From Thiopseudomonas sp964394445 (GTDB lineage: Bacteria; Pseudomonadota; Gammaproteobacteria; Pseudomonadales; Pseudomonadaceae), in assembly GCA_964394445.1 (NCBI GenBank), contig CAYMXO010000004.1, positions 1-64,000 on the forward strand: a stretch of DNA of 64,000 bases, read 5' to 3'. This document shows, piece by piece, positions 1 to 8,917 of the stretch. Below the pieces are notes generated by a model. It did not search any database, had not been told where the DNA came from, and saw only the letters and a list, made by a program, of their open reading frames with translations. A program made the translations under genes and the position numbers. Within the stretch, counting starts at the first letter, position 1, and every line of letters begins with the position of its first letter.

Positions 1-200
1 GGGAAGTCTGGCGAATATTTCGCCTGCGCTGCCCCCGCAACGGTACACGACGCGACCTGTTTTTCTGCATAAGTCGCACGCCTGCGCAAGACACCACTGG
101 TTCACACCGGGAAGGTGCCCAGGTTCATCGTCAGCCCGGAGACCTGCCTGATGCGCACGACAGGTGTTGCGGAGGGCTGCACCGTCAAGCGCAGCCCGCC
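1..200 (+). promoter_or_regulatory. Cobalamin riboswitch (5' part cut off by the window edge)
   Basis: The leader of btuB carries the conserved cobalamin-aptamer core: GGGAA at the first bases, the run CTGCCCCCGCAACGGTA around 27-46, and the B12-box-like segment AGCCCGGAGACCTGCC at 133-148. Downstream, GGGCTGC (174-180) can pair with GCAGCCC (191-197), which may be part of the expression platform. A ribosome-binding-site block is the likely output because no U-tract follows the hairpin (inference). The outermost P1 strand lies upstream of base 1, so the element is incomplete here. Known family role: adenosylcobalamin binding represses translation or transcription of uptake genes, which fits the gene directly downstream. 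Confidence 0.9.
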
Positions 201-272
201 TAGTATTAGTGCAGCTTTGCGCTTGCCTCCTGCCCTCCTCAAAAGCCCATTCACTTTTGAGGATTCCACAAG

Positions 273-2189
273 ATGAAACTTTCCCGACTGGCGCTGGCTG
301 TTGCCGCACTGCCACTGGTTGCGTCTGCAGCCACCGACCTTGATACAGAAGCTGCGCTCAAGCTGTCCGATACCGTCATCACCGCCAATCGTGGCGCCCA
401 AAACAAGGCGGATACCACTGCTGCCGTCAGCGTTTTTACCCGCGAAGATATCGACCGCCTGCAGCCAGTTAACGTCGCTGATCTGCTGAATCGTGTGCCT
501 GGTGTGCAAATCCGCCAGAACGGCGGTCGCGGCAGCGCAACCGGTGTATTCATTCGTGGTACCTCTACCGCACAAACCCTGGTGCTGATTGACGGCGTCC
601 GTGTCGGCTCCGCCACCGCAGGTGGTGCCAACGGTGCACTGGAACATCTCAACATAGACCAGATAGAGCGCGTTGAAGTGCTGCGTGGCTCTCGTTCTGC
701 CGTATACGGTGCTGACGCCATCGGGGGTGTTATTCAAATCTTCACTCGTCGCGGCGACGGCCAAGGCCTGACTCCACGTGTGCGTTACGCCATTGGTAAT
801 AAGGGCGTACAGGAACGCAGCATTGGCTTGTCCGGCGGTAACGAAAAGACCAATTTTAGCTTTGGACTTAGTCTTGATGATGACAAAGGTTTCGACCGTA
901 CAACACGCTCTGATAGCGCGGATAAAGACCATGATACCTACCGCAACAAGTCGGTCAGTCTGGCATTGGATCACAAATTCAACGAACAATTTTCGGTCGG
1001 TGCCACTCTGCTGGAGCAACATGCAAAATCGGAATATGACAGCGCAGGTTTAGGTGCAAATGCTAAATATTTTTCCAAAACCATAACCAGTTCAGCATCT
1101 GTATTCTCCACACTGCAAATCACAGACTTCTGGAAAACACGCTTGGAGCTTGGACATAGTCAAGATAAGCTTGCAGGATATGACAAGCTTTCAAACCCAA
1201 AACATCAATACGATATCAATACTTACCGCAACAGCATCGGATGGTTAAACACCATCAGTCTAAACAAACAAAATGAGTTGCTGCTAGGTGTTGACTATCA
1301 TAAAGATAAAGTTCGTAGCACTACTGATTACGACAAAAAAGACCGCTGGAATCAGGCAGGTTTCGCCCAACACCGTTTCACCAGCGACTGGTTCAACACC
1401 GAGCTAGGCCTGCGCCACGACAACAACCAGCATTACGGCAGCAGAAATAGCTGGAATGCTGCTCTGACTGTTCCAGTCAATCCGGACAACAGCCTCTCCC
1501 TGTCTTATGCAGAAGGTTTTCGAGCGCCCACCTTTAACGATCTTTTCTATCCTGAATTTTGCGATCCATTGTGGGGATGCTTCCCCAGCGATTCTAACCC
1601 TAACCTAAAACCTGAAACTTCCAAAACTTACGAACTTCGGTGGAGCAGTAGACTCACCGACATAGTTTCTTTAGAGGCTTCTGCTTACCGTACGAACATT
1701 CGTAATGCCATTCTGAAAAATACCACGCTCAACAAACTGGAAAACATCGACAATGCCCGCATCAACGGCTTTGAGGCATCGGTCATCCACCAGTTTGCCA
1801 CCGTACGCACCGCACTCAACCTGAGCTTCATTGATGCTCGTGACCGTGACTCCGAGCGCGGCAATCTCCTGCCAGCTCGCGCCCGTCGTACAATCAGTTT
1901 TGACGTCGATAAGCAACTGGGCAACTTTTCTGCTGGTGCGACTTGGCGTGCTTCCAGCCACAGTTTCCAAGATGCTGATAATGATCAGCGTATAGCCGGT
2001 TACGGTATTGTCGACCTGCGTGGCAGCTGGGCAGCTACTAACGAGCTAAATTTTGGCCTGCGACTGGGCAACATTTTCGATAAAAAATACAGCCGCTCTG
2101 TATACAACTATGGTGGCAAGCAGCGTGGCTACCGCGAAGACCGTGCCACCATTCAGGCCAGCGTCACCTGGTCACCCAAACTGCTGTAA
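273..2189 (+). CDS. btuB: TonB-dependent vitamin B12 receptor BtuB
   Basis: Outer-membrane receptor that imports cobalamin using TonB energy. The 638-residue product starts with a signal peptide (MKLSRLALAVAALPLVASAA). A TonB-box-like segment DTVITANR follows at about residue 33, then a plug domain (FTREDIDRLQPVNVADLL, VEVLRGSRSAVYGADAIGGVI) and a long beta-barrel with EGFRAPTFNDLFYPEF near residue 415. GAGGA lies about 10 bases before the ATG. E. coli BtuB is 614 residues, so the length fits. The assignment rests on the cobalamin riboswitch immediately upstream. Two oddities: the last residues are KLL rather than the aromatic residue usual for outer-membrane barrels, and the middle of the gene (about 1020-1750) is clearly AT-richer than both ends. 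Confidence 0.9.
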   Translation: MKLSRLALAVAALPLVASAATDLDTEAALKLSDTVITANRGAQNKADTTAAVSVFTREDIDRLQPVNVADLLNRVPGVQIRQNGGRGSATGVFIRGTSTAQTLVLIDGVRVGSATAGGANGALEHLNIDQIERVEVLRGSRSAVYGADAIGGVIQIFTRRGDGQGLTPRVRYAIGNKGVQERSIGLSGGNEKTNFSFGLSLDDDKGFDRTTRSDSADKDHDTYRNKSVSLALDHKFNEQFSVGATLLEQHAKSEYDSAGLGANAKYFSKTITSSASVFSTLQITDFWKTRLELGHSQDKLAGYDKLSNPKHQYDINTYRNSIGWLNTISLNKQNELLLGVDYHKDKVRSTTDYDKKDRWNQAGFAQHRFTSDWFNTELGLRHDNNQHYGSRNSWNAALTVPVNPDNSLSLSYAEGFRAPTFNDLFYPEFCDPLWGCFPSDSNPNLKPETSKTYELRWSSRLTDIVSLEASAYRTNIRNAILKNTTLNKLENIDNARINGFEASVIHQFATVRTALNLSFIDARDRDSERGNLLPARARRTISFDVDKQLGNFSAGATWRASSHSFQDADNDQRIAGYGIVDLRGSWAATNELNFGLRLGNIFDKKYSRSVYNYGGKQRGYREDRATIQASVTWSPKLL

Positions 2190-2199
2190 CAGCAAAATT

Positions 2200-2230
2200 C
2201 TGTCGGAAAGGTTTTATATCTTTCCGACAG
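2200..2230. terminator. Hairpin between btuB and elbB, probable bidirectional terminator
   Basis: A perfect 11-bp inverted repeat, CTGTCGGAAAG (2200-2210) and CTTTCCGACAG (2220-2230), encloses a 9-base loop. It lies 11 bases past the btuB stop and downstream of the convergent elbB. On the plus strand there is no clean U-run. On the minus strand the stem is followed by AATTTTGCT. Placement between convergent genes supports a terminator role, but the weak T-tracts lower confidence. Confidence 0.6.
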
Positions 2231-2363
2231 GAACACTCTTAGATTTGACCAGCCTCTTTTGGGCAACGCAAACACCATGCCGCTGTGCAGGAAGCACGGT
2301 GTGAACAGGACGTTTTCATGGCTGTTTGCGCTGCACCAAAGCAGGTTACTGCACAGCTGGCGA

Positions 2364-3023
2364 TCAGCTTCCAGCCAGCTCCAACACCTTGTCCACCAGC
2401 GCGTTGATACCAGTAGCCGCTTCACTGATCGACTTGGCCACCATGTAAGCTGGCGTAGTCACCAGGCAATTGCCGGAATCAAACACAATGTTGTCAACGG
2501 TACAGACCTGATGTTTGGCACCCATGGCTTCAAGTGCTGCAGCGGTGCCTTCATCGTTACCGATTGTACAGGTAACGCCCTCACCAAAAATACGCGCTGA
2601 CAATGCTGGAGCAATACACATCAAACCAATTGGCTTGCCGGCATCACGAAACTCGCCAATGGCCGCCAGCACATCAGCATCTACCGTGCAATCTGCACCT
2701 TTCACCGCAAAATCAGACAGATTTTTTGCCACACCAAAGCCACCCGGCATGATCAATGCGTCAAAATCGGCAGCCTTCAATTCGCGTACATCCTTTGACT
2801 GGCCACGGGTAATGCGCCCGGACTCCACCAGCACATTGCGCTGCTCGTTCATTTCTTCGCCAGTCAGGTGGTTGATGACATGCATTTGCGGCTTGTCCGG
2901 GGCAAAACACTGCACCTGTGCGCCCTTCTGGTCCAGCCGCAACAGGGTCAGTACCGTCTCGTGGATTTCGGCACCGTCATAAACACCACAACCCGACAGG
3001 ATCACTGCTACTTTCTTGCTCAT
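2364..3023 (-). CDS. elbB: Isoprenoid biosynthesis glyoxalase ElbB (DJ-1/PfpI family)
   Basis: Member of the DJ-1/PfpI class I glutamine amidotransferase-like fold, known in E. coli as ElbB/YhbL, a glyoxalase-type enzyme associated with the early isoprenoid pathway. Visible features are the N-terminal strand KKVAVILSGCGVYDG, the LIMPGGFGVAKNLSDFA loop and the nucleophile elbow KPIGLMCIAP. The ATG at 3023 was chosen because AAGGAG lies 8 bases upstream; an in-frame GTG at 3032 falls inside that signal. The product is 219 residues, close to the E. coli protein. It is divergent from priA with a 63-base spacer. The precise substrate is not known from sequence. Confidence 0.9.
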   Translation of the reverse strand: MSKKVAVILSGCGVYDGAEIHETVLTLLRLDQKGAQVQCFAPDKPQMHVINHLTGEEMNEQRNVLVESGRITRGQSKDVRELKAADFDALIMPGGFGVAKNLSDFAVKGADCTVDADVLAAIGEFRDAGKPIGLMCIAPALSARIFGEGVTCTIGNDEGTAAALEAMGAKHQVCTVDNIVFDSGNCLVTTPAYMVAKSISEAATGINALVDKVLELAGS

Positions 3024-3086
3024 GTCAATCACTCCTTATAAAGCTGATATCCGATAAGATAGCACCATTCATCCAAGGAATGCGTC

Positions 3087-5306
3087 GTGCCCGATCTTTA
3101 CTTGCGTCTTGCCCTGCCTGCCCCGCTGCGCCGTTTGTTTGACTACCGTGCGCCGGCTGGCGTGCCTGTGGAGCAATGGCAGCCCGGCGTGCGGGTGCGG
3201 GTGCCCTTTGGTGCACGCAAGGTGGTCGGCATTCTGGTGGAGGCATCGGCCAACACCGAAGTGCCGCCCGGCAAAATCCGCGATGCACTGGAACTGCTCG
3301 ATCCGGCACCGCTGTTCGAGCCGCCGCTACTGGAGCTGATCCACTGGACCGCCAGCTACTATCAGCACAGCCTGGGTGACACCTTCAGCTGGGCAATGCC
3401 GGTACTGCTGCGCCAGGGCGAGCCGGCCACGCTCCAGAAAAAAATCTTCTATCTTGCAGCAGCCGACGCCGCCGATACCGACGAGCGCATCAAAAACGCA
3501 CCGCGCCAGCGCGAAGCGCTCAAGGCCGTGCTGCAGCACCGCCATGGCATGGCCCACGAGCAACTGCACAGCCTTGGCATCCAGAAAAGCAGCATTGATG
3601 CGCTGGTTGAAAAAGGCCTGCTGTTTCGCGAACAGCGCAGCCTGAGTCCGGGCAGGCCGGCCGGCCCGCTGCTGGCACAACCGCCGCTGGCACTGAACGC
3701 CGAGCAACAGCTGACGGTCGATGCGGTTAGCCAGGCGCTGCACCGACACCAGGTGTTTCTGCTCGCCGGCGTTACCGGCAGCGGCAAGACCGAGGTGTAT
3801 CTGCACCTGATTGAAAAGGTGCTGCAACAGGGTCGCCAGGTGCTGGTGCTGATTCCCGAGATTAACCTGGGGCCGCAGACCATCAACCGTTTCCGCCAGC
3901 GTTTTAACGTACGCGTGGCGCTGATGCACTCAGAGGTCAGCGACCGCGAGCGGCTCAACGCATGGCTGGCCGCACGGGACGGCGCCGCGGAAATTGTCAT
4001 CGGCACCCGTTCGGCACTGTTTACTCCGTTTCGCGATCTGGGCCTGATCGTCATCGACGAAGAACACGACAGCTCCTACAAACAGCAGGACGGCCTGCGC
4101 TATCACGCCCGCGATCTTGCCATGGTGCGTGCCCGGCGTCTGGGCATTCCCGTCATTATGGGTTCGGCCACGCCGTCACTGGAAAGCCTGCACAATGCCC
4201 AAAATGGACGCTATGCGCTGCTGCGCCTGAGCCGGCGTGCCGGGGCTGCACAGCCACCCACATTTTATCGGCTGGATGTACGCAGCCAGCCGCTGGATTC
4301 CGGCATCAGCCCGCCACTGCAAAAAGCCATCAGCGACACTCTGGCTGCCGGTCAGCAGGTGCTGGTGTTCCTCAACCGTCGCGGCTTTGCCCCGGTGCTG
4401 ATGTGTCAGGACTGCGGCTGGATGGGCGATTGCCATGCCTGCGATGCGCGCCTGACCCTGCACCAGCGCTACAACGAGCTGCGTTGCCACCACTGCGGTC
4501 ACATCGAGCAACGCCCACACGCCTGCCCCAAATGCCAGAGCTTGCAACTGCATCCGGTAGGGGCCGGCACCGAGCGTGCCGAAGAACGCCTGCAACTGCT
4601 GTTTCCAAAGATTCCCGTGCTACGCATCGACCGCGACAGCACCGCCCGCAAAGGCTCACTCGATGCCATGCTCAACCTGATCCAGCGTGGCGAGCCCTGC
4701 ATCCTGCTCGGCACCCAGATGCTGGCCAAGGGGCACCATTTTCCGGCAGTGACCCTGGTCGCCATCCTGAATGCCGATGGCGGCCTGTTCTCGGCCGACT
4801 TCCGTGCGGCCGAGCGCATGGCCCAGCAGATCACCCAGGTCGCCGGGCGCGCCGGACGCGCCGAACAACCTGGCCGCGTCATCATCCAGAGCCATGTGGC
4901 CGATCATCCGCTACTGATCCAGCTAACCGAAGAAGGCTATTTTGCCTTTGCCGAGCAAGCCCTGAACGAGCGGCGCAGCACGCAGCTGCCACCTTTTACC
5001 CACATGGCGCTATTGCGGGCCGAGGCGCTGAACCCGCAACATGCCGAAGATTTTCTGCGTGACGCCGCCAGCCTGGTCGAACAGCTGCAGGCCCATTACA
5101 AGGAAGACAGTGTGGAATGTCTGGGGCCGGTCGCGGCGCCCATGGAGCGCCGTGACGGCCGCTACCGCGCCCAGTTGCTGTTTATCAGCCACCAGCGTCC
5201 GGCGTTGCACCGGTTATTGCATGGGCTGTGTTTCAACCTCGAGCAGCTGACCAGCGCAAGGCAGGTGCGCTGGTCGCTGGATGTGGATCCGATTGATTTG
5301 TATTGA
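3087..5306 (+). CDS. priA: Primosomal protein N', replication restart helicase PriA
   Basis: 3'-to-5' DNA helicase that recognises stalled forks and loads the primosome. The 739-residue product (E. coli 732) has an N-terminal DNA-binding domain. Walker A is GVTGSGKTEVY at about residue 229, and the DEEH box VIDEEHDSSYK is near 323. A zinc-binding insertion (CQDCGW..CHACD..CHHCGH..CPKC) begins near residue 441, followed by helicase motifs (GTQMLAKGHHFP, QVAGRAGR). Translation begins at GTG, with AAGGA 7 bases upstream. No frameshift is visible. A 29-base-loop inverted repeat (AGCCCTTT 5325-5332, AAAGGGCT 5362-5369) lies between it and convergent serB and is too loose to call a terminator. Confidence 0.97.
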   Translation: MPDLYLRLALPAPLRRLFDYRAPAGVPVEQWQPGVRVRVPFGARKVVGILVEASANTEVPPGKIRDALELLDPAPLFEPPLLELIHWTASYYQHSLGDTFSWAMPVLLRQGEPATLQKKIFYLAAADAADTDERIKNAPRQREALKAVLQHRHGMAHEQLHSLGIQKSSIDALVEKGLLFREQRSLSPGRPAGPLLAQPPLALNAEQQLTVDAVSQALHRHQVFLLAGVTGSGKTEVYLHLIEKVLQQGRQVLVLIPEINLGPQTINRFRQRFNVRVALMHSEVSDRERLNAWLAARDGAAEIVIGTRSALFTPFRDLGLIVIDEEHDSSYKQQDGLRYHARDLAMVRARRLGIPVIMGSATPSLESLHNAQNGRYALLRLSRRAGAAQPPTFYRLDVRSQPLDSGISPPLQKAISDTLAAGQQVLVFLNRRGFAPVLMCQDCGWMGDCHACDARLTLHQRYNELRCHHCGHIEQRPHACPKCQSLQLHPVGAGTERAEERLQLLFPKIPVLRIDRDSTARKGSLDAMLNLIQRGEPCILLGTQMLAKGHHFPAVTLVAILNADGGLFSADFRAAERMAQQITQVAGRAGRAEQPGRVIIQSHVADHPLLIQLTEEGYFAFAEQALNERRSTQLPPFTHMALLRAEALNPQHAEDFLRDAASLVEQLQAHYKEDSVECLGPVAAPMERRDGRYRAQLLFISHQRPALHRLLHGLCFNLEQLTSARQVRWSLDVDPIDLY

Positions 5307-5397
5307 AAACAGGCGCTGCAAAGCAGCCCTTTAACCGCCAGTGACTGCCCGCCGCTGCCGCAAAGGGCTCAGGTCTGCAGGCTCTGGCTGACCGCCC

Positions 5398-6615
5398 CTA
5401 CCCTTCGTGGCCGTCCCGGTCCCGATAACCCAGCAGGTAGAGAATCCCGTCCAGCCCCAGGGTGGAAATGGCCTGGCGTGCACTTTTCTTCACCAGCGGC
5501 TTGGCGCGGAAGGCTACGCCCAGCCCGGCCAGCCCCAGCATCGGCAGGTCGTTGGCGCCATCACCGACGGCAATGGTTTGCTCCAGCCGCAGCCCTTCAC
5601 GGCTGGCCAGTTCCTGCAGCAGATCGGCCTTGCGCTGGGCATCGACAATGGGATCGATGGCGCGGCCGGTCAGCTTGCCGTCGACAATTTCCAGCTCGTT
5701 GGCATAAACATAATCAATACCCAGCTTTTCCTGCAGGTGGCGGGCAAAGTAGGTGAAGCCGCCCGACAGGATGGCGGTCTTGTAGCCAAGACGCTTGAGT
5801 TCGGCGAACAGCACTTCCGCGCCTTCGGTCAGGCGCAATGATTGTGCAATGCCTTCCAGCACGCTTTCATCCAGCCCTTGCAGCAGGGCCAGCCGTTCAC
5901 GGAAGCTGGCCTTGAAGTCCAGCTCGCCCTGCATCGCCCGCTCGGTAATTGCCGCCACCTGCTCACCCACACCGGCTGCAATGGCCAGCTCGTCGATGAC
6001 TTCGTGTTCGATCAGGGTGGAATCCATGTCGAACACCGCCAGGCGGCGGTTGCGGCGGTAAACGCTGTCGCGCTGGAACGCGATGTCCACGTTCAGCTCC
6101 TGTGCAACGCTCAGAAACTCTGCACGCAGCGCGGCCACGTCGGCGGGCTCGCCGCGCACGGAAAATTCGATGCAGCCCTTGCCCTTGTCTGCCGGGACAT
6201 CCAGCGGCATGCGGCCGGACAGGCGGTCAATATGGTCAATATTCAGGTTGTACTTGGCGGTAATTGCGCTGACCCGCTGCAGCTGCTCGGCGGTCACCTT
6301 GCGGGTCAGCAGGGTGACGATATAACGCGACTTGCCCTGCCCGGCCACCCAGCTCTGGTAGTCTTCTTCGGCAACCGGCGTGAAACGTACCTGCTGGTCC
6401 AGCTTGTAACCGGTAAACAGTACGTTTTTCAGGATGTCGGCCGACTGGCTGCCGGAAGAAATTTCGACCAGGATGCCAAAGGACAGGGTATCGTGGATCA
6501 CCGCCTGGCCAATATCCAGAATATTGACATCGCTTTGTGACAGCGCCCCCATGATGGCGGCGGTCAAACCCGGGCGGTCTTCACCGGTAATGTTGATCAG
6601 GACAATCTCGCGCAA
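5398..6615 (-). CDS. serB: Phosphoserine phosphatase SerB with N-terminal ACT domains
   Basis: Hydrolyses L-phosphoserine in the last step of serine synthesis. The 405-residue form has two ACT-like regulatory domains (about residues 1-170) before the HAD domain, as in Pseudomonas. HAD motif I is FDMDSTLIEHE with the catalytic Asp at about 196. Motif II is ILSGGFTYFA and the late motif is AVGDGANDLPML. The start is TTG at 6615, with GGAG 9 bases upstream; no ATG gives full ACT coverage. It is convergent with priA and divergent from the HAMP protein at 6780. The serB / HAMP-protein neighbourhood is shared with Pseudomonas (PA4960/PA4961). Confidence 0.95.
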   Translation of the reverse strand: MREIVLINITGEDRPGLTAAIMGALSQSDVNILDIGQAVIHDTLSFGILVEISSGSQSADILKNVLFTGYKLDQQVRFTPVAEEDYQSWVAGQGKSRYIVTLLTRKVTAEQLQRVSAITAKYNLNIDHIDRLSGRMPLDVPADKGKGCIEFSVRGEPADVAALRAEFLSVAQELNVDIAFQRDSVYRRNRRLAVFDMDSTLIEHEVIDELAIAAGVGEQVAAITERAMQGELDFKASFRERLALLQGLDESVLEGIAQSLRLTEGAEVLFAELKRLGYKTAILSGGFTYFARHLQEKLGIDYVYANELEIVDGKLTGRAIDPIVDAQRKADLLQELASREGLRLEQTIAVGDGANDLPMLGLAGLGVAFRAKPLVKKSARQAISTLGLDGILYLLGYRDRDGHEG

Positions 6616-6736
6616 GGCACCAGTCTCCAGGATAATGGCCGCCCTTTTTGGCAGGGTCGGTCCGGAATTTTTCGCCCTGTATTCTAGCCTGATTCCCCTA
6701 TCCGTGCAGCCTGCACTGCTGTGCGCGGCGGGAGTT

Positions 6737-6745
6737 TGCTATACT
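6737..6745 (+). promoter_or_regulatory. Candidate extended -10 promoter for the HAMP membrane protein
   Basis: TGCTATACT is an extended -10 (TG, one base, TATACT) located 35 bases before the ATG at 6780. No convincing -35 hexamer stands 17 bases upstream, which is common for extended -10 promoters. The assignment is by pattern only. Confidence 0.45.
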
Positions 6746-6779
6746 TCGCACCCTTTTATTGCCCGCATCAGGATAGTTC

Positions 6780-8129
6780 ATGGCCCGGCACGCATCTCAG
6801 AAAGTATCACGGATCAGCCTTACCCAGCGCATTCTCGGTTTATGCCTGCTGGTCATTGCGTTGGTGATCGCCATCATGATCGGCATGGCCGCCCGACAGT
6901 TTACCGCCTCCATCCAGCAACAGGCCGACGCCCTGGGTGAGGCGCTGGTGACACACACCGCGCAGGCCTTGTCTGCACCGTTGGCGCTGTCCGACTCGCT
7001 GGCCATGACCGCGGTGCTGCACGAACTGGCCAATAACCCCTATGTGGCTCACGCCGCACTGTACAGTGTCGACAACCGCACACTGGCCGAAGCCGGGCGC
7101 CGCCCCAAAACAGGCAAAATCAACAGCCTGTACACCCGCTCGATCGTGTTCGAGCATGTGATCGCCGGCCAGCTGCATGTCCATGTGGACGTCAACCGGC
7201 TGCAAAAACCCCTGTATACCAGTCTGCAGGGGCTGATGCTGCTGGGCATTTTGTTGTTGCTGGCCTCGGTCATGCTGCTGTCACGCATTGCCCGCTCCAT
7301 CACCCGGCCACTGGATGATCTGCAACACTGGCTGGCTCGCCCGGTGGGCGCAGCCCCCCACCAGCAACGTGGTGACGAGATCGGCTTGCTGGCCCGCACC
7401 CTCGATCAGCACTTCAGCCTGCCCCAAGGCATGCAGCCAGATGAAACCGAACCGGTTGAAGAAGTTTTCGGTGAAGCAGATCTTCAACAGTCAGACGACG
7501 CCGAAGCTGCTGTTGTCGCAGAACCGGCTGCAGCAGCCCGTCCGGAAGAAGAGACGCAGCCGGAACACTGCGCTGTGCTTGCCGTGGAACTCAACCTGGG
7601 CCAGGGCGTCTGCCTGCTGGATGAGGCTCGTCACGAGCAGCTGCTCGACCACTACGGCCTGGCCCTGGAAGAAGTTGCCAACATCTATCAGGGGCGTCTG
7701 CTGGAACTGGCCGACGGCCAAAACCTGATCCTGTTCCATGATGACGAAGCAGATCACCTGGATCATGCCCTGTGTGCAGCCGAGCTGTTGCGGGCGTTTT
7801 CCCACGCGCTACAGATGGAGATGGCCGATAGCGGTATTACCCTGGGCATACAGCTGGGCGTTGCCCATGGCGAGGTGGTCATCGATCTCAGTGAAGAAGG
7901 CCTCCTGCAGCATGCAGCAGTGGCCGAAGCGCTCGAGCTGGCACGTCATAGCCGCAACCTGGTGCTGTTGGGCCAGTCGGTAGCCGGCCATCCGCAAACT
8001 TCCTGTGCAAGCATTCGCAGCATTATCCGCCCTGCCGGTGCCAGCTGCATTGAACGGATGTTGCCACCACGTTCCGAACAACTGGACATGCAGTTGCAAA
8101 GCCTGATGCGGTTGATGGCTGAAGAATAA
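6780..8129 (+). CDS. Inner-membrane HAMP protein with degenerate nucleotide-cyclase-like domain (PA4961-like)
   Basis: A 449-residue membrane protein with a sensor architecture. A first transmembrane helix (about residues 18-37) is followed by a short periplasmic region. A second helix lies at about 152-170, then a HAMP segment beginning RSITRPLDDL and an acidic linker at about 220-262. The C-terminal cytoplasmic domain (about 265-449) contains ILFHDDEADHLDHALCAAELL and LGIQLGVAHGEVVIDL, resembling the core of class III adenylate/guanylate cyclase folds. I do not see the full set of metal-binding aspartates and transition-state residues, so catalysis is doubtful. Pseudomonas has a similar gene next to serB. 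Function unknown; signal sensing at the membrane is inferred. Confidence 0.75.
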   Translation: MARHASQKVSRISLTQRILGLCLLVIALVIAIMIGMAARQFTASIQQQADALGEALVTHTAQALSAPLALSDSLAMTAVLHELANNPYVAHAALYSVDNRTLAEAGRRPKTGKINSLYTRSIVFEHVIAGQLHVHVDVNRLQKPLYTSLQGLMLLGILLLLASVMLLSRIARSITRPLDDLQHWLARPVGAAPHQQRGDEIGLLARTLDQHFSLPQGMQPDETEPVEEVFGEADLQQSDDAEAAVVAEPAAAARPEEETQPEHCAVLAVELNLGQGVCLLDEARHEQLLDHYGLALEEVANIYQGRLLELADGQNLILFHDDEADHLDHALCAAELLRAFSHALQMEMADSGITLGIQLGVAHGEVVIDLSEEGLLQHAAVAEALELARHSRNLVLLGQSVAGHPQTSCASIRSIIRPAGASCIERMLPPRSEQLDMQLQSLMRLMAEE

Positions 8130-8160
8130 AACGGCCGGACCAGCAACTGGCCCGACCGTT
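8129..8160. terminator. Terminator hairpin shared by the HAMP protein and the MCE transporter operon
   Basis: AACGGCCGGACCAG and CTGGCCCGACCGTT form a 14-bp stem with two G-U/mismatch positions around a 4-base loop. It starts on the last base of the plus-strand stop codon. Read on the minus strand, the stem is followed by TTTTATTCTTC. It therefore best terminates the leftward transporter operon, while the plus side lacks a T-run. Confidence 0.75.
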
Positions 8161-8197
8161 CAAAACAGCTTGCACACCTGCACAAGCAGCCTGCCCG

Positions 8198-8917
8198 TCA
8201 GAAGCGGTATACCTCCAGCTCCTTGGCCGGTTCGACCACCGGCATGTTGCCATCCTTCTGGCTGTTCGCCTGCCGGCTTTCCTGACCACGGACCGGCTGT
8301 ACCTTTTCCACTTTGCGCTGGCTACCCTGCAGCTCCCTGACCGCGTCGGCCAACTGACCGGATAATTGAACCAGCAACTCGCTCTGCGCGCGCACCTGGC
8401 TGGCCAGTTCGTCTTCATGCCCGACCTGCAAGGTCAGCACCTTGCTGTTGCGGACTTCACCATCACCATCAAGCAGACGCCACTGCGCCTCCAGCACGGC
8501 CGGCTCGCCCTCGCCCGAATCCAGCCTGCTGATGCTCAATACGATTTGGGCACCGGGTTTGACACCAATCCGGTCGGGGTACAGTGCAACATGGCTGCTG
8601 CCAAGACGCATCGCCATTTGTCTAAGCAGCAGCTGGCCTACCTCGTCCTCAAGGTTGCCGGCCCAGCGGCCGGTGCGGCTGGCACTCAAGCGGCCATCGG
8701 CCTGGCGTTGCAAAATCTGTTCACGATGCAGGTAGTCGGCCAGCTTGACCGGGCCCAGCAGAACGGCCGTATCGGCATGACTGCTGGCCGTAGCTTCGGC
8801 GGGTGCCTGTAACTGGTAAAACTCGGTAGGTGTCACCAGGCTGCAGCCTGCCCCCGTGGCAATCGCGGCAGCTACCAGCACATGCAATGGACGAAACAGG
8901 GCTTTGATCTTCTTCAT
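8198..8917 (-). CDS. PqiC-like lipoprotein of an MCE lipid transporter
   Basis: A 239-residue outer-membrane lipoprotein of the PqiC / ABC-type transport auxiliary (DUF330) family. The N-terminus has a signal peptide ending in the lipobox TGAGC (Cys near residue 25), followed by SLVTPTEFYQLQAP, typical of the family. The body has the usual WRLLDGDGEVRNS segment, and the C-terminus is charged and probably coiled. The ATG overlaps the stop of the MCE gene by 4 bases (ATGA), so translation is coupled. PqiC-type proteins are thought to dock MCE tunnels to the outer membrane. It is the last gene of the four-gene transporter operon. Confidence 0.85.
   Translation of the reverse strand: MKKIKALFRPLHVLVAAAIATGAGCSLVTPTEFYQLQAPAEATASSHADTAVLLGPVKLADYLHREQILQRQADGRLSASRTGRWAGNLEDEVGQLLLRQMAMRLGSSHVALYPDRIGVKPGAQIVLSISRLDSGEGEPAVLEAQWRLLDGDGEVRNSKVLTLQVGHEDELASQVRAQSELLVQLSGQLADAVRELQGSQRKVEKVQPVRGQESRQANSQKDGNMPVVEPAKELEVYRF

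Noticed and set aside
5307..5397. Terminator between priA and serB
   Set aside because: AGCCCTTT/AAAGGGCT can pair, but the loop is 29 bases and no T-run follows on either strand.
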